Shown in pieces: positions 18,336 through 27,061 of a stretch of DNA of 64,000 nt. How positions within the stretch are numbered: position 1 is the first letter of the stretch; every line of letters begins with the position of its first letter. Position numbers and translations under genes: made by a program. The DNA is from DATJKD01 sp963834855. Lineage in GTDB: Bacteria > Pseudomonadota > Gammaproteobacteria > Steroidobacterales > Steroidobacteraceae. The stretch is from positions 1 to 64,000 of the forward strand of contig CAWIDH010000003.1 in assembly GCA_963834855.1 (NCBI GenBank), written 5' to 3'. The notes under the pieces were generated by a model. That model ran no database searches and was not told the DNA's origin. It worked only from the letters and a program-made list of their open reading frames with translations.

Positions 18336-19072
18336 TCAGTCAGCCTTCTTCATGTCGAGCACGATGGCGTTGGCGACCAGCCAGGCCGCGATCAGCGTCC
18401 CGAAGTAGATCAGGTCGCGCAGGTCGATCACGCCTTTCGCGATCGACTAGAAGTGCGTCAGGAACGACAGCGAGGCGATGGCATCGATCAGCGGCTGCGG
18501 CGCCCAGCCCTCGAAGAAGCCCAGCACGAGCGGAAAGCCGGCCAGGAGGAACCCGAAGCAGACGACGACGGTGAAGATGAACGCGATGACCTGGTTGCGC
18601 GTCGCTGCCGACAGGCATGCCCCGATGGCGAGAAAAGCGCCGGCCAGCAGGAAGCTGCCGATGTAGGCGGCGAGGATCGCGCCGTTGTCCGGGTCGCCGA
18701 GGTAGTTCACGGTGATCCACATCGGGAAGGTCAGCGCCAGCGCGACACCCGCGAAGCACCAGGCGGCGAGGAACTTGCCGATCACCGCCTGCCATGAGCG
18801 TGACGGGCAGCGTCATCAGCAGCTCGATGCTTCCGGACTTGCGCTCCTCCGCCCAGAGCCGCATCGAAAGCGCCGGTATCAGGAACGAGGTAGAGCCACG
18901 GGTGATAGTTGAAGAACGGCGCGAGGTCGGCCTGCCCGCGCTCGTAGAAGCCGCCGAGGTAGAAGGCGAACGCGCCGGCGAGCACGAGGAAGATCACGAT
19001 GAAGACGAACGCGAGCGGTGTCGCGAAGTAGCTGGCGAACTCGCGCCGGAAGATCGCGAGGACGTTACGCAT
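18336..19072 (-). pseudogene. ABC-2 type permease of Gld-type exporter, two frameshifts and one in-frame TAG
   Basis: The start at 19072 gives MRNVLAIFRREFASYFATP, the normal N-terminus of GldF-like permeases. Frame changes occur near 18888 and 18795. In each, removing one base links the segments (LYLFLIPALSMRLWAEERK, then TLWQAVIGKFLAAW). The rest, from about 18785, is hydrophobic and intact (WITVNYLGDPDNGAILAAY, IGACLSAATRNQVIAF, ASLSFLTHF) until TAG at 18447-18449, after which the family sequence simply continues as SIAKGVIDLRDLIYFGT to TGA at 18336. The TAG stands where homologues usually carry an acidic residue, so one base change (for example GAG to TAG) would explain it. The permease would pair with the ATPase upstream and the GldG-like protein downstream. 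Confidence 0.75.
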
Positions 19073-19836
19073 GAGCGGCGGCCTCCCGCAGCGGCAGCGT
19101 CGCGCCCGCGGGCGTGTCGCTCCCAGCGTGATGTGCGCGGAACACCTCGTCGAGGCGGCCGGTCGGCGAACGCGCGCGCAAGGGCGGCCGGCGTGTCGTC
19201 GGCGAGCATGCGGCCGTCGGCGATGATGATCGCGCGGTTGCAGACGGCATCCACCTCCTCGAGGATGTGCGTCGAGATCACGATGATCTTGTCCTTCGCC
19301 ATCTGCGTTGATCAGCGCTGCGCACCTCGTGCTTCTGGTTGGGATCGAGGCCGTCGGTCGGCTCGTCGAGGATCAGCACCTGCGGATCGTGCAACAGCGC
19401 CTGCGCCAGGCCGACGCGGCGCTTGAAACCTTTCGACAGCGTCTCGATGGCCTGCTCGAGCACGCCGCCCAGCGACAGGCGGGCGATCACGTCGTCGAGG
19501 CGCGCTCGCCGCCGTGCGCCCTCGAGGCCCCGCACGTCGGCGACGAAATCGAGAAACCGGCGCACGGGCATTTCGGCATAGCCCGGCGCGCCCTCCGGGC
19601 AGGTAGCCCATGCAGGCCTTGGCGGCGAGCGAGTCCGCCTGCACGTCGTGGCCGCAGACACGGACGGTGCCCGAGGTCGGCGCGAGGAAGCCCGTGATCA
19701 TCTTCATCGTCGTCGACTTGCCGGCGCCGTTGGGCCCGAGGAACCCCAGCACCTCGCCGGGTGCGACCTGGAAGGAAATGTCGTCCACGGCCGTCAGCGG
19801 GCCGTAGCGCCTGGTGAGGTGGCTGACTTCGATCAT
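19065..19836 (-). pseudogene. ABC transporter ATP-binding protein (GldA-like), frameshifted
   Basis: From ATG 19836 the N-terminal half is a standard ABC ATPase: HLTRRYGPLTAVDDIS, Walker A GPNGAGKSTTMKM, Q-loop region GYLPE. At about 19597 one extra G moves the frame, and PVRRFLDFVADVRGLEG, the signature LSKGFKRRVGLAQALLHDP and Walker B VLILDEPTDGLDP follow. Two more extra bases near 19310 lead into KDKIIVISTHILEEVDAV with the H-loop His. Another near 19165 leads to GRLDEVFRAHHAG and the stop at 19065, which overlaps the permease start. Repaired, it is about 255 aa. It would energise export by the linked permease and GldG/DUF4340 proteins. A 188-bp gap to the divergent FAD oxidase holds the promoters. 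Confidence 0.8.
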
Positions 19837-20024
19837 GGTGTTTGCCTGCTGCCCCTGAGATTGGCCTGAGACCGCAAATATGCCATCCAGTTCCACGACT
19901 TGGCTCGGTTGACAGCCAGTTCGAAGTTGTGCTCGCAGAGCCTGACGCGGCTCGACTCGACGGGAACCCCCTCGTATGCTTCCGCCCCGACCCGCTTACA
20001 TATCAACGAATGCGCGAGGTCGTC

Positions 20025-21512
20025 ATGAACAGGCGCTACTTCCTGAAGTCGTCGGTGGCGGGCGCGATCGCCGCCTGCTGTCCGGCCGCCCACCTGCTGG
20101 CGGCGACGCGCGTCTCCGGCGGGATCGAGGCCGTGACCGGCAGCGGCGCGCCGATCACGCTCGAGCCGAGCGCGTTGCAGGCGCTCAAGGACAGCCTCCG
20201 CGGCGCCCTGTTGCTGCCGGGCGAGCCGGGCTACGACCAGGCCCGTCGCGTGCTGAACCAGTCCATCGACAGGCACCCGGCGCTCGTCGTGCAACCGAGC
20301 GGTGTGAGCGACATCCGCACGGCTGTCACGTTCGCGAGCGAACGAGATCTCCTGCTCGCCGTGAAGTGTGGCGGCCACAGCTATTCCGGCAAGTCAACCT
20401 GCGACCGCGGCATGCAGATCGACCTTTCGCGGTTCCGCAGCGCCCGGGTCGATCCGTCGTCACGCACGGCCTACGTGGCTGGCGGAAGCTTGCTCGGTGA
20501 GCTCGATCACGAGGCGATGGCCTTCGGGCTCGTCACGACCACGGGCACGGTTTCACACACCGGGGTCGCGGGTCTCACACTCGGCGGCGGGTTCGGGCGC
20601 GTGGCCAGGCGATTCGGACTGGCGCTCGACAACGTCAAGGCCGTGGACATCGTGACCGCCGACGGCAGGCTCCTGCACGCCAGTGCGACGGAGAATCCCG
20701 ATCTCTTCTGGGGCGTGCGCGGCGGCGGCGGTAATTTCGGGATCGTCACGTCGCTCGAGTTCGCGCTGCACCCCATGTCGCGCCAGGTCGTCGGGGGCGA
20801 CCTCGTCTTTCCGTTTGCAAGGGCCCGCGAGCTGCTCGAGTTCTACGCAGACTACAGCCAGGAAGCGCCGGACGACCTGTACCTGGACGCGGTCATTAAC
20901 GTCCCGGCCGGGGGCAAAGACGGCGTGTTCCTCATCAACGCCTGCTATACGGGGCCGGCCGCGCAGGCCGAATCGGTGCTCGCGCCGGTGCGCAAGCTCG
21001 GCACGCCGCTCGCGGGCAAGATCGGAGCGGTCGACTACCTGGCGCTGCAGCGCAGCCGCGATCAGACGGATCCGCGCCACGAAGGCGAGTATCTGAAGAC
21101 CGGCTTCATCAACGGTTTCGAGCCTGGTCTCGTGGACGCGATCATTGCCGGCTTCGAGCCGCATCCCGAGCGTGGCACGGCGATGTTCTTCCAGCATTCC
21201 GGCGGCGCCATCGGGCGCGTCGCGGCCGATGCCACCGCCTTCCCGCATCGGCGCTCGAGCCACAACATGTTCGCCGCTGTCTCCTGGCCGCTCGCTGGCG
21301 ATCCAACGCCGCACGTGGCTTACGTGAAGGAGTTCTGGGCGAAGCTGGAACCGTTCACCGACGGCTATTACACGAACGAAGTCGTGGACCAGGGTCAGGC
21401 CCTGGTCGACGCGAACTACCAGGGGAATCTTGCGCGCCTGCAGGCGCTCAAGAACAAGTACGACCCGGGCAATCTCTTCCGGCTGAATGCCAACGTGAAG
21501 CCGACGGTCTGA
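20025..21512 (+). CDS. Exported FAD-binding oxidoreductase (berberine-bridge/6-hydroxynicotine oxidase-like)
   Basis: About 495 aa from ATG 20025, which has a GAGG ribosome site nearby; longer in-frame starts exist, but their residues do not look coding. The N-terminus NRRYFLKSSVAGAIAA is a twin-arginine signal. The PCMH-type FAD domain shows HPALVVQPSGVSDIRTAV, CGGHSYSG with the His expected to bind FAD covalently, TGTVSHTGVAGLTLGGGFG and WGVRGGGGNFGIVTSLEF. A berberine-bridge C-terminal tail (YYTNEVVDQ and LKNKYDPGNLFRLNAN) closes the protein. The Cys that makes the second flavin bond in some members is absent (HTGVAG there), so attachment is probably by His alone. It probably oxidises an amine, alcohol or sugar in the periplasm; the substrate is unknown. 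Confidence 0.88.
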   Translation: MNRRYFLKSSVAGAIAACCPAAHLLAATRVSGGIEAVTGSGAPITLEPSALQALKDSLRGALLLPGEPGYDQARRVLNQSIDRHPALVVQPSGVSDIRTAVTFASERDLLLAVKCGGHSYSGKSTCDRGMQIDLSRFRSARVDPSSRTAYVAGGSLLGELDHEAMAFGLVTTTGTVSHTGVAGLTLGGGFGRVARRFGLALDNVKAVDIVTADGRLLHASATENPDLFWGVRGGGGNFGIVTSLEFALHPMSRQVVGGDLVFPFARARELLEFYADYSQEAPDDLYLDAVINVPAGGKDGVFLINACYTGPAAQAESVLAPVRKLGTPLAGKIGAVDYLALQRSRDQTDPRHEGEYLKTGFINGFEPGLVDAIIAGFEPHPERGTAMFFQHSGGAIGRVAADATAFPHRRSSHNMFAAVSWPLAGDPTPHVAYVKEFWAKLEPFTDGYYTNEVVDQGQALVDANYQGNLARLQALKNKYDPGNLFRLNANVKPTV

Positions 21513-21524
21513 TGCACGAAGTCA

Positions 21525-21564
21525 TTGACGTTGGAGGTCACGCGTTGACGCTGGAGGTCACGCG
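21525..21564. repeat. 20-bp tandem duplication between convergent genes
   Basis: TTGACGTTGGAGGTCACGCG at 21525-21544 is followed immediately by the same 20 bp with one change (T to C at the seventh base) at 21545-21564. The second copy covers the end of the Mut7-C gene, whose stop is at 21558. Confidence 0.85.
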
Positions 21565-22302
21565 CACGCGGCAAGGCGGGTGACGCGGCTGCGCAGGCGC
21601 TCGTAGTGCGTGCCCGGCCAGTAAACGCGCCCGCACCCGGCGCAGCGCGCGAAGCTGCGGAATAGCGCCCGGACTCGTTGCGGCACCTCCTGCGTCACGT
21701 GGCGCAGTGCCACGCGCCGGAGCCTGCCGTTGCAGCGCATGCAGCGCGTAAAAGGCTTCATCTTGCGCGTGAGGTCGAGCGCCCGGACCACCTCCTCGAG
21801 CTGCCGGTCGGGCGCCGTGGCGCGCACGTAGTGCGCGTGTGTGAGGACCTTGTGCTTCAGCAGGCCCACGTCGCGCGTGAGGAGAATCCGTCGCTCGCCG
21901 ACCGATAGCCGCACGAGCTCCGCGTCCTCCGCCGCGCGGTCGTACAGCGTGTCGAAGCCGAGCAGCCGGAGGTTCCGCGCGAGCGCGCCGAGATGGACGT
22001 CCGCGACGAACCGCGGCGTCCGCAGCGGCGCGGGGCGCAGGCGCACGAGCGGCGCGATGTCGAGCCGTTCGAACACCGGATAGATCGCGACACGCTCGCC
22101 TCCACGATAGCCTGCGGGAGAAGCGTACCGAGACGCCGTCCACGAGCACGAGGTCGACCTCCGTGTGCGGCACGCCGAGCGCCTCGATCGCGTCCTTGAC
22201 GGCCGGTGTTCCCTGGAAGCGGTATGCGAAGGACCGCTTGCGCCTTTCAGGCGGCAGGAAGTCGTTCAGCTCCTCGTAGAAGCGAAAGTCGCACTCGGGC
22301 AT
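21558..22302 (-). pseudogene. Mut7-C RNase-domain protein with N-terminal ubiquitin-like domain, one frameshift
   Basis: The N-terminal part (ATG 22302) is a short ubiquitin-like domain: FYEELNDFLPPERR, GTPAVKDAIEALGVPHTEVDLVLVDG. At about 22115 an extra C in TTCTCCCGCAGG breaks the frame; the next frame continues AGYRGGERVAIYPVFERLDI. The Mut7-C domain follows, with FVADVHLGALARNLRLLGFDTLY, a PIN-like Asp (ERRILLTRDVGLLKH) and a zinc ribbon CMRCNGRL / CAGCGRVYW near the C-terminus. Proteins of this build are about 245 aa and are predicted RNases with a fused ubiquitin-like module. It converges on the FAD oxidase gene. Confidence 0.8.
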
Positions 22303-22321
22303 GTCAACCCCGTGTGAGAGG

Positions 22322-25300
22322 TCAATCCTCCGCTCGCCAGGTCACGCCCGCGTAGAAGAATCGTCCGACTGCGCTGACCGGGTAGTACGTCACCCCGATG
22401 TCCGGCTTCTCGTCGGTGAGGTTGTTTACGCCTGCGTAGATCGAGAGGCCGTTCTCCAGCGAGTACCGCGCATAGAGATCGTGGACTTCGTGCGCCGAGA
22501 ACTTCAGGTATTGCGATTCCCGGATATCCGGCTCGCCCGCCAGCTCCTCCGGTGAGACGGCATCCGTCTCGTCGAACCACGAGAACTCGTAGTTGAGGTA
22601 GAGCGGGCCACGCTCCCAGCCGACGTCGAAAATGGCCTGCCATTCGGGCGCCTCGTTCTCCTCGTCGATCGGACCCTGGCCCAGGTCCTCGTCGGGCGGA
22701 GCCCCCGGGAGATTGATGAAGGTCAGGTCTTCCAGCTTGTTGCCGAGCAGCCGGAAGGTGAACACGCCGTAGTCGCGACCCCCTGCGAGGGCGCTGGAAT
22801 CGAGCTGGTAACTCACCTCGAAGTCGTAACCCTCGGTCGTGAACTTCGCGACGTTCAGCGGCCGCTGCACGAAGTCGATCACGGCGCCGCGAGCCCCGAC
22901 AGCCGGCTGACGGGTCTGCAGGCCGCAGAACTCGTTGTCGAGCGTCGGCAGGTCCACGCAGATGTCCGCGGCCGACTGCGGGCTCGCGGTGTTGATCGCG
23001 TCGGTGAGCTCGATGTCGTAGTAGTCGACTCTGAACATGCAGGCCACTGGCCCAGCGAGGGCTGTACTCGACGCCGATCGTCACCGACTCGGCCACTTCT
23101 TCCGCGAGGTCCGGGTTGCCGACCAGCGAGCCTGGGATGCTCGCGGAATTCGGATCGACGTAGGTCGTCGGGTCGACGCCGAGCGACGTCAACAGGGTCG
23201 CGCAGTTTGCGGCGCGGAACTCCGAGCCCTCGTTCAGGTTGCTGACGTCGCACGGGTCGTCGATGAACTGGAAAGTCTGGCCGCCCGGGTCGAACAACTC
23301 GCCGATGTTCGGCGCGCGCGTCGCCTCGGCGACGGTGCCGGTGAGCCTGAGATCGTACACCGGTGCCCAGGTGAGGCCCGCCTTCCAGGTCGTCGCCGAG
23401 CCCGTGGTGCTGTAGTCGGAGTAGCGCACGGCACCATCGATGCTGAGTTTGTCCGCGAACGGCTGGTCGGCGAGCAGCGGAATGTTCACCTCGGCGAAGA
23501 TCTCCGACACGTCGTACTTGCCGTCGACCGGCAGGATCACGTTGCCGAACGTGAGCCCGGCCTGGTCCTCCGCCGCCGGGATGCTCTTGCTCTTCTCCTC
23601 GCGGTACTCGACGCCAGCCGCCCAGCCGATCGGCCCCGCGGGCAGCTCGAACAGGTCGGCCGTGTCGCCGGTCAGGTATGCCGTGGCGACGAACTGCTCG
23701 ATCTTCGAGAACGCCAGGCTGTCGGTCATGATCCAGTCCGCCGCCTCGCGCGACACGGCATTCGTGCCCAGGATGTTGACCGGCACGCAGCCGCTGTCGG
23801 GCCCCGGCGTGAACGAGCCCGCCCACGTGCCGGGCAGTGGCTCGAAACCATCCCAGCCGTTCCATGGCAGATTGAAGGGTACGGCCGACGGATCGAGGTT
23901 CGAGCGGCAGACGATGTCGCCGGTTACCGGGTCGACGACCGCGTCGAGCGCCGCGGCGAACCGATCGTTCAGCCGGTTGTTGGTCTGCAGATTGTTCACC
24001 TCGGTCTCGCCGTACACGAGCGACACCTCGTAGCGCGTGCCCGCGGCGATCTCGCCGTCGACGCCGACCACGGCGCGCCTCGTATCCCGTTCGATGTCCT
24101 CGCCACGGATGCCGAGGTCGAAATGATCGCGGGACACCAGCAGCGAGCTGTCGCCGGCGGCAGCGGCCGCGGCGGCGATGTTCGGCGGCGTGAACGCGTA
24201 GTCGGGCTCGAGGAACAGGAAGAAGTCGAAGGACGGCTGGGACTCGGTGAACGCCTCGGTCCTCGAGTACTTCAGGTCGGCAAAGACCCGCGCCGCCGGC
24301 GTGATCTCGTACGTGAAGAGCGCATTGAACGTGTAACGATCCTCGTCCGGCGTGAGGTCGCCGATGAACTGGTCCGTCCGCGAGCCGTCGCCGCCCTGCT
24401 GGATAGAACGGCGGGATCGGCGCGCCCGACGGCCGAAAGCGGCAGGTCGCCGAAGTCCCACGGCGCATCGTCGCCGTTGAAGTCCTGAAGGAAGCGAAGT
24501 CGAAGTCGTCGAGGGAATCGATGTTGGCGAAGACGCGCCCGCCGGGCCGCTGTCCCAGAAGCGCACGTCGCGGAGCGGAATCTGGTCAGGCACCGCCGGA
24601 TCGTCGTCGACGCGTCGTCGGGGTTGTCGCTGAAACGTGGCGCGGCCGCCGCCGCCTGCGAAGTCGCGCTGGTTGGCGCGCAGGCGCTTTTCCTTGCTGT
24701 ACTCGAGCGCGACGGTCACGTTGCCGCGGCCGTCGTCGACGTTCTGCCCGAGCACGCCGGAAACGAGCACCGTATCGGCGTCACCTTCTTCCGACGAGCC
24801 GTATTGCGCGCGTACGTCGAACCCCTCGTAGTCGCGCCGCAGGATGAAGTTGACCACGCCCGAGACGCCGTCCGCGCCGTAGAGCGCCGAGGCGCCGCCC
24901 GTCTGGATGTCCACGCGTTCGAGGAGCGCGAAGGGGATCGTGTCGACGTCGACGGCCGCAGATCCGGGCAACCCGGCGACGTGACGCCGCCCGTTTACGA
25001 GCACGAGCGTCCGGTCGAAGCCGAGATTACGCAGGTTGAGCAGCGTGAGACCGGTGCCGCCGATGAACGTATTCGAGCCGGCGGCGTCGTTCTTGTCCGT
25101 CGATCCGACGAGTGCCGGAACCGTCTTGAGGTAATCCGTGACGTTGGTGACGCCGGAGTTCTTGATCGCCTCGGCGCCGACCGACGTCACGGGATTCGAT
25201 ATCGCCACGCCGGGCATGACGATTCGCGAGCCCGTGACGATGATCGACTCGAGAGGGGCCCCGGGCGCGGGCGCGGCCGCGGTCGGGTCCTGTGCCGACG

Positions 25301-25382
25301 ACTGGCCGGCTGCGAAGGCAAGAGCCGCCGCGGGAACGGCAAGCTGCCAGGCACGTGATCGTCGTGTCCGTTCGTCGATCAT
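22322..25382 (-). pseudogene. TonB-dependent receptor, several frameshifts
   Basis: From ATG 25382 there is a signal peptide ending SSAQD, a TonB box region LESIIVTGSRI at about residue 44, and a plug with TLVLVNGRRHVAG, ERVDIQTGGASALYGADG and VNFILRRDYEG. The frame breaks repeatedly between about 24640 and 24410, resumes (FIGDLTPDEDRYTFNALF) through the barrel, and breaks again near 23048. There one extra C separates YSPRWASGLHV from RVDYYDIELTDAI. The last barrel strands end at 22322 with FFYAGVTWRAED. The repaired length would be about 1,000 aa. This receptor class (VTGSRI type, with NGRRHV) is common in proteobacteria that take up peptides or glycans. The Mut7-C gene's start is 20 bp beyond its stop. 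Confidence 0.82.
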
Positions 25383-25814
25383 GTTCGTGACTCCTCAGTA
25401 CCGGAAAGCAGCCTCCGACTGATCAGGCATGGCGCGACGGAATCGCGGGTAGTGCGTAGCTTCGGGCGGGACGGTTGTTCACTGCTTTTCGCCAGATCTG
25501 TCGGTGGCAACGACGCAGAACCCCGCTTGCATGATCGAATATCTTTCTGTCGGTGGCAATGCGAATCTGACGCGTCCGCGCAACGAGCGGAGATCCAACG
25601 TGCTGCTCGAGCGCATCGAACGCCACCGCACCGACTGAAACGGCCGATCATTCGTTGTGTTCGGCGTCGCCCGTTCTCTGGTTGTTGCTGTCAGCGGCGT
25701 GCGCGGGCCTTGTGGCGACTGAGCAACCAGCGGGTCAAGTTGTTTCATGGCTTGCTAAGTTGTCCGAATTGCGGCGGGTACTGAGTGTCGACGCAGTGAG
25801 CTGACCTCGCGCCG
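25383..25814. other. 432-bp gap upstream of the TonB receptor
   Basis: I found no gene I can support. A 14-bp direct repeat, TCTGTCGGTGGCAA, occurs at 25497-25510 and 25546-25559 (49 bp apart) and may be a regulator-binding site for the receptor promoter. A minus-strand frame at 25423-25626 has a faint LysR-like look (ALEQHVGSPLVARTR) but is too short and otherwise unlike protein. Confidence 0.35.
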
Positions 25815-26888
25815 CTAGAGCTTGAGGTACCAGCCGCGCCGGTCCATCCACCACACGACGGCCCACCAGAAGCTCACGAAGGCCACCGCGAAGGCGAGCG
25901 AAGGCAGATAGGGTCCGAAGAGCGGCGTCATCCAGCCGGCAAAGCCGTACCGGTAGAGCGGCTCCTGCCACCCCAGACCGGCCAGGGCATAGACCATGAC
26001 CGCCGAACCGGCATACGCAGCGATGGCGTTGACGCCGAAACGCCGGCCCAGCGCCGGCGCACCGCGCAGGTCGATCAGGGAATGCGCCAGCCACAGCGCG
26101 AGCGTGGCCCAGCCTGCGGTCCACACTACGTAGGACGAAGTCCACAGGTTCTTGTTGAGCGGCAGCCACAGCGACCACAGGCCGCCCAGCACCAGTGCCG
26201 CCGCACCCGACCGCAGGAGAACACCGGCGTGCCCGCGACGCAGCGCGTCGCCCGCGCGCAACCCCAGCAGGGTCGTCGCGACGGCGCCAACGGTGCTGAG
26301 CAGGCCCTCCGGGTCGTGGCCGCGGCCCGTGGCATCGTCGAACTGATAGTTCATCGGCCCGAGCAGCCGCGTGTCGATGCGGCTCGCAAGATTCTCGAGT
26401 GGCGCATACCCGCCGCCGACACCGAGCAGTAGCCAGTACCCGAGCAGCAGCACGATGATCAGCAACCACTGCATCCGGGCGCGCAGGTGCAGGGCGACGC
26501 CGGCCGCAATCAGGAAGCAGAGCCCGATCCGTTGAAGCACGCCCCAGGGCCGGAACCACTCCTTGTCGAGCCACCAGAACGCGAGCGCATGCAGCGCAAG
26601 GCCGAGGCCGATGATCTTCGCCGCGCGCCAGCATGCACTGCGCCGCAATCGCGCCCTGTCGGCGCCGCCTTCCAGTCGCGGCACGAGCCCCACCGCAATC
26701 GACACACCGACGATGAACAGGAAGAAGGGAAATACCAGGTCGGTCGGCGTGCAGCCGTGCCACGGGGCGTGCAGCAGCGGTCGGTACACGTGACCCCAGT
26801 CGCCGGGATCGTTGACCAGCAGCATGGCCGCCACGGTCAGCCCGCGCAGCGCATCCAACGAGGCGTATCGGACGTCTACGCGACCCAC
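25815..26888 (-). CDS. HGSNAT/DUF1624-like membrane acyltransferase
   Basis: A 357-aa inner-membrane protein with about ten hydrophobic helices. RYASLDALRGLTVAAMLLVN at residues 6-25 and HGCTPTDLVFPFFLFIVGVS at about 44-63 are diagnostic of the heparan-alpha-glucosaminide N-acetyltransferase-like (DUF5009/DUF1624) family, in which a periplasmic or luminal substrate is acetylated across the membrane. VLQRIGLCFLIAAG and NKNLWTSSYVVWTAGWA are also family motifs. In bacteria such proteins are thought to modify cell-wall or external amino sugars; no glycan gene lies next to it. The frame is intact. It is divergent from the oligopeptidase gene. Confidence 0.87.
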   Translation of the reverse strand: MGRVDVRYASLDALRGLTVAAMLLVNDPGDWGHVYRPLLHAPWHGCTPTDLVFPFFLFIVGVSIAVGLVPRLEGGADRARLRRSACWRAAKIIGLGLALHALAFWWLDKEWFRPWGVLQRIGLCFLIAAGVALHLRARMQWLLIIVLLLGYWLLLGVGGGYAPLENLASRIDTRLLGPMNYQFDDATGRGHDPEGLLSTVGAVATTLLGLRAGDALRRGHAGVLLRSGAAALVLGGLWSLWLPLNKNLWTSSYVVWTAGWATLALWLAHSLIDLRGAPALGRRFGVNAIAAYAGSAVMVYALAGLGWQEPLYRYGFAGWMTPLFGPYLPSLAFAVAFVSFWWAVVWWMDRRGWYLKL

Positions 26889-27061
26889 GACGACTCTATT
26901 TGTAGCGTTTCCGAGCGATCAATTACACTACGCGCCCCCGGAATCGCGCAGTAATCGGAACAGTGGAGCATCGCCTTCACAGGGCGGGGCTCCCTGGTCC
27001 GATCCGGGTGCTGCCCGCCACCCTTCAAATCACCGCAACCAGGCAGGTCGCGCATAACGCA

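Noticed and set aside
18447..18449. TAG read as pyrrolysine or another recoded amino acid
   Set aside because: No recoding genes or signals are visible; a single base change explains it better, and other genes show many sequence faults.
25423..25626. Possible LysR-type regulator fragment
   Set aside because: Only about 15 residues look LysR-like and nothing follows; a chance match is likely.
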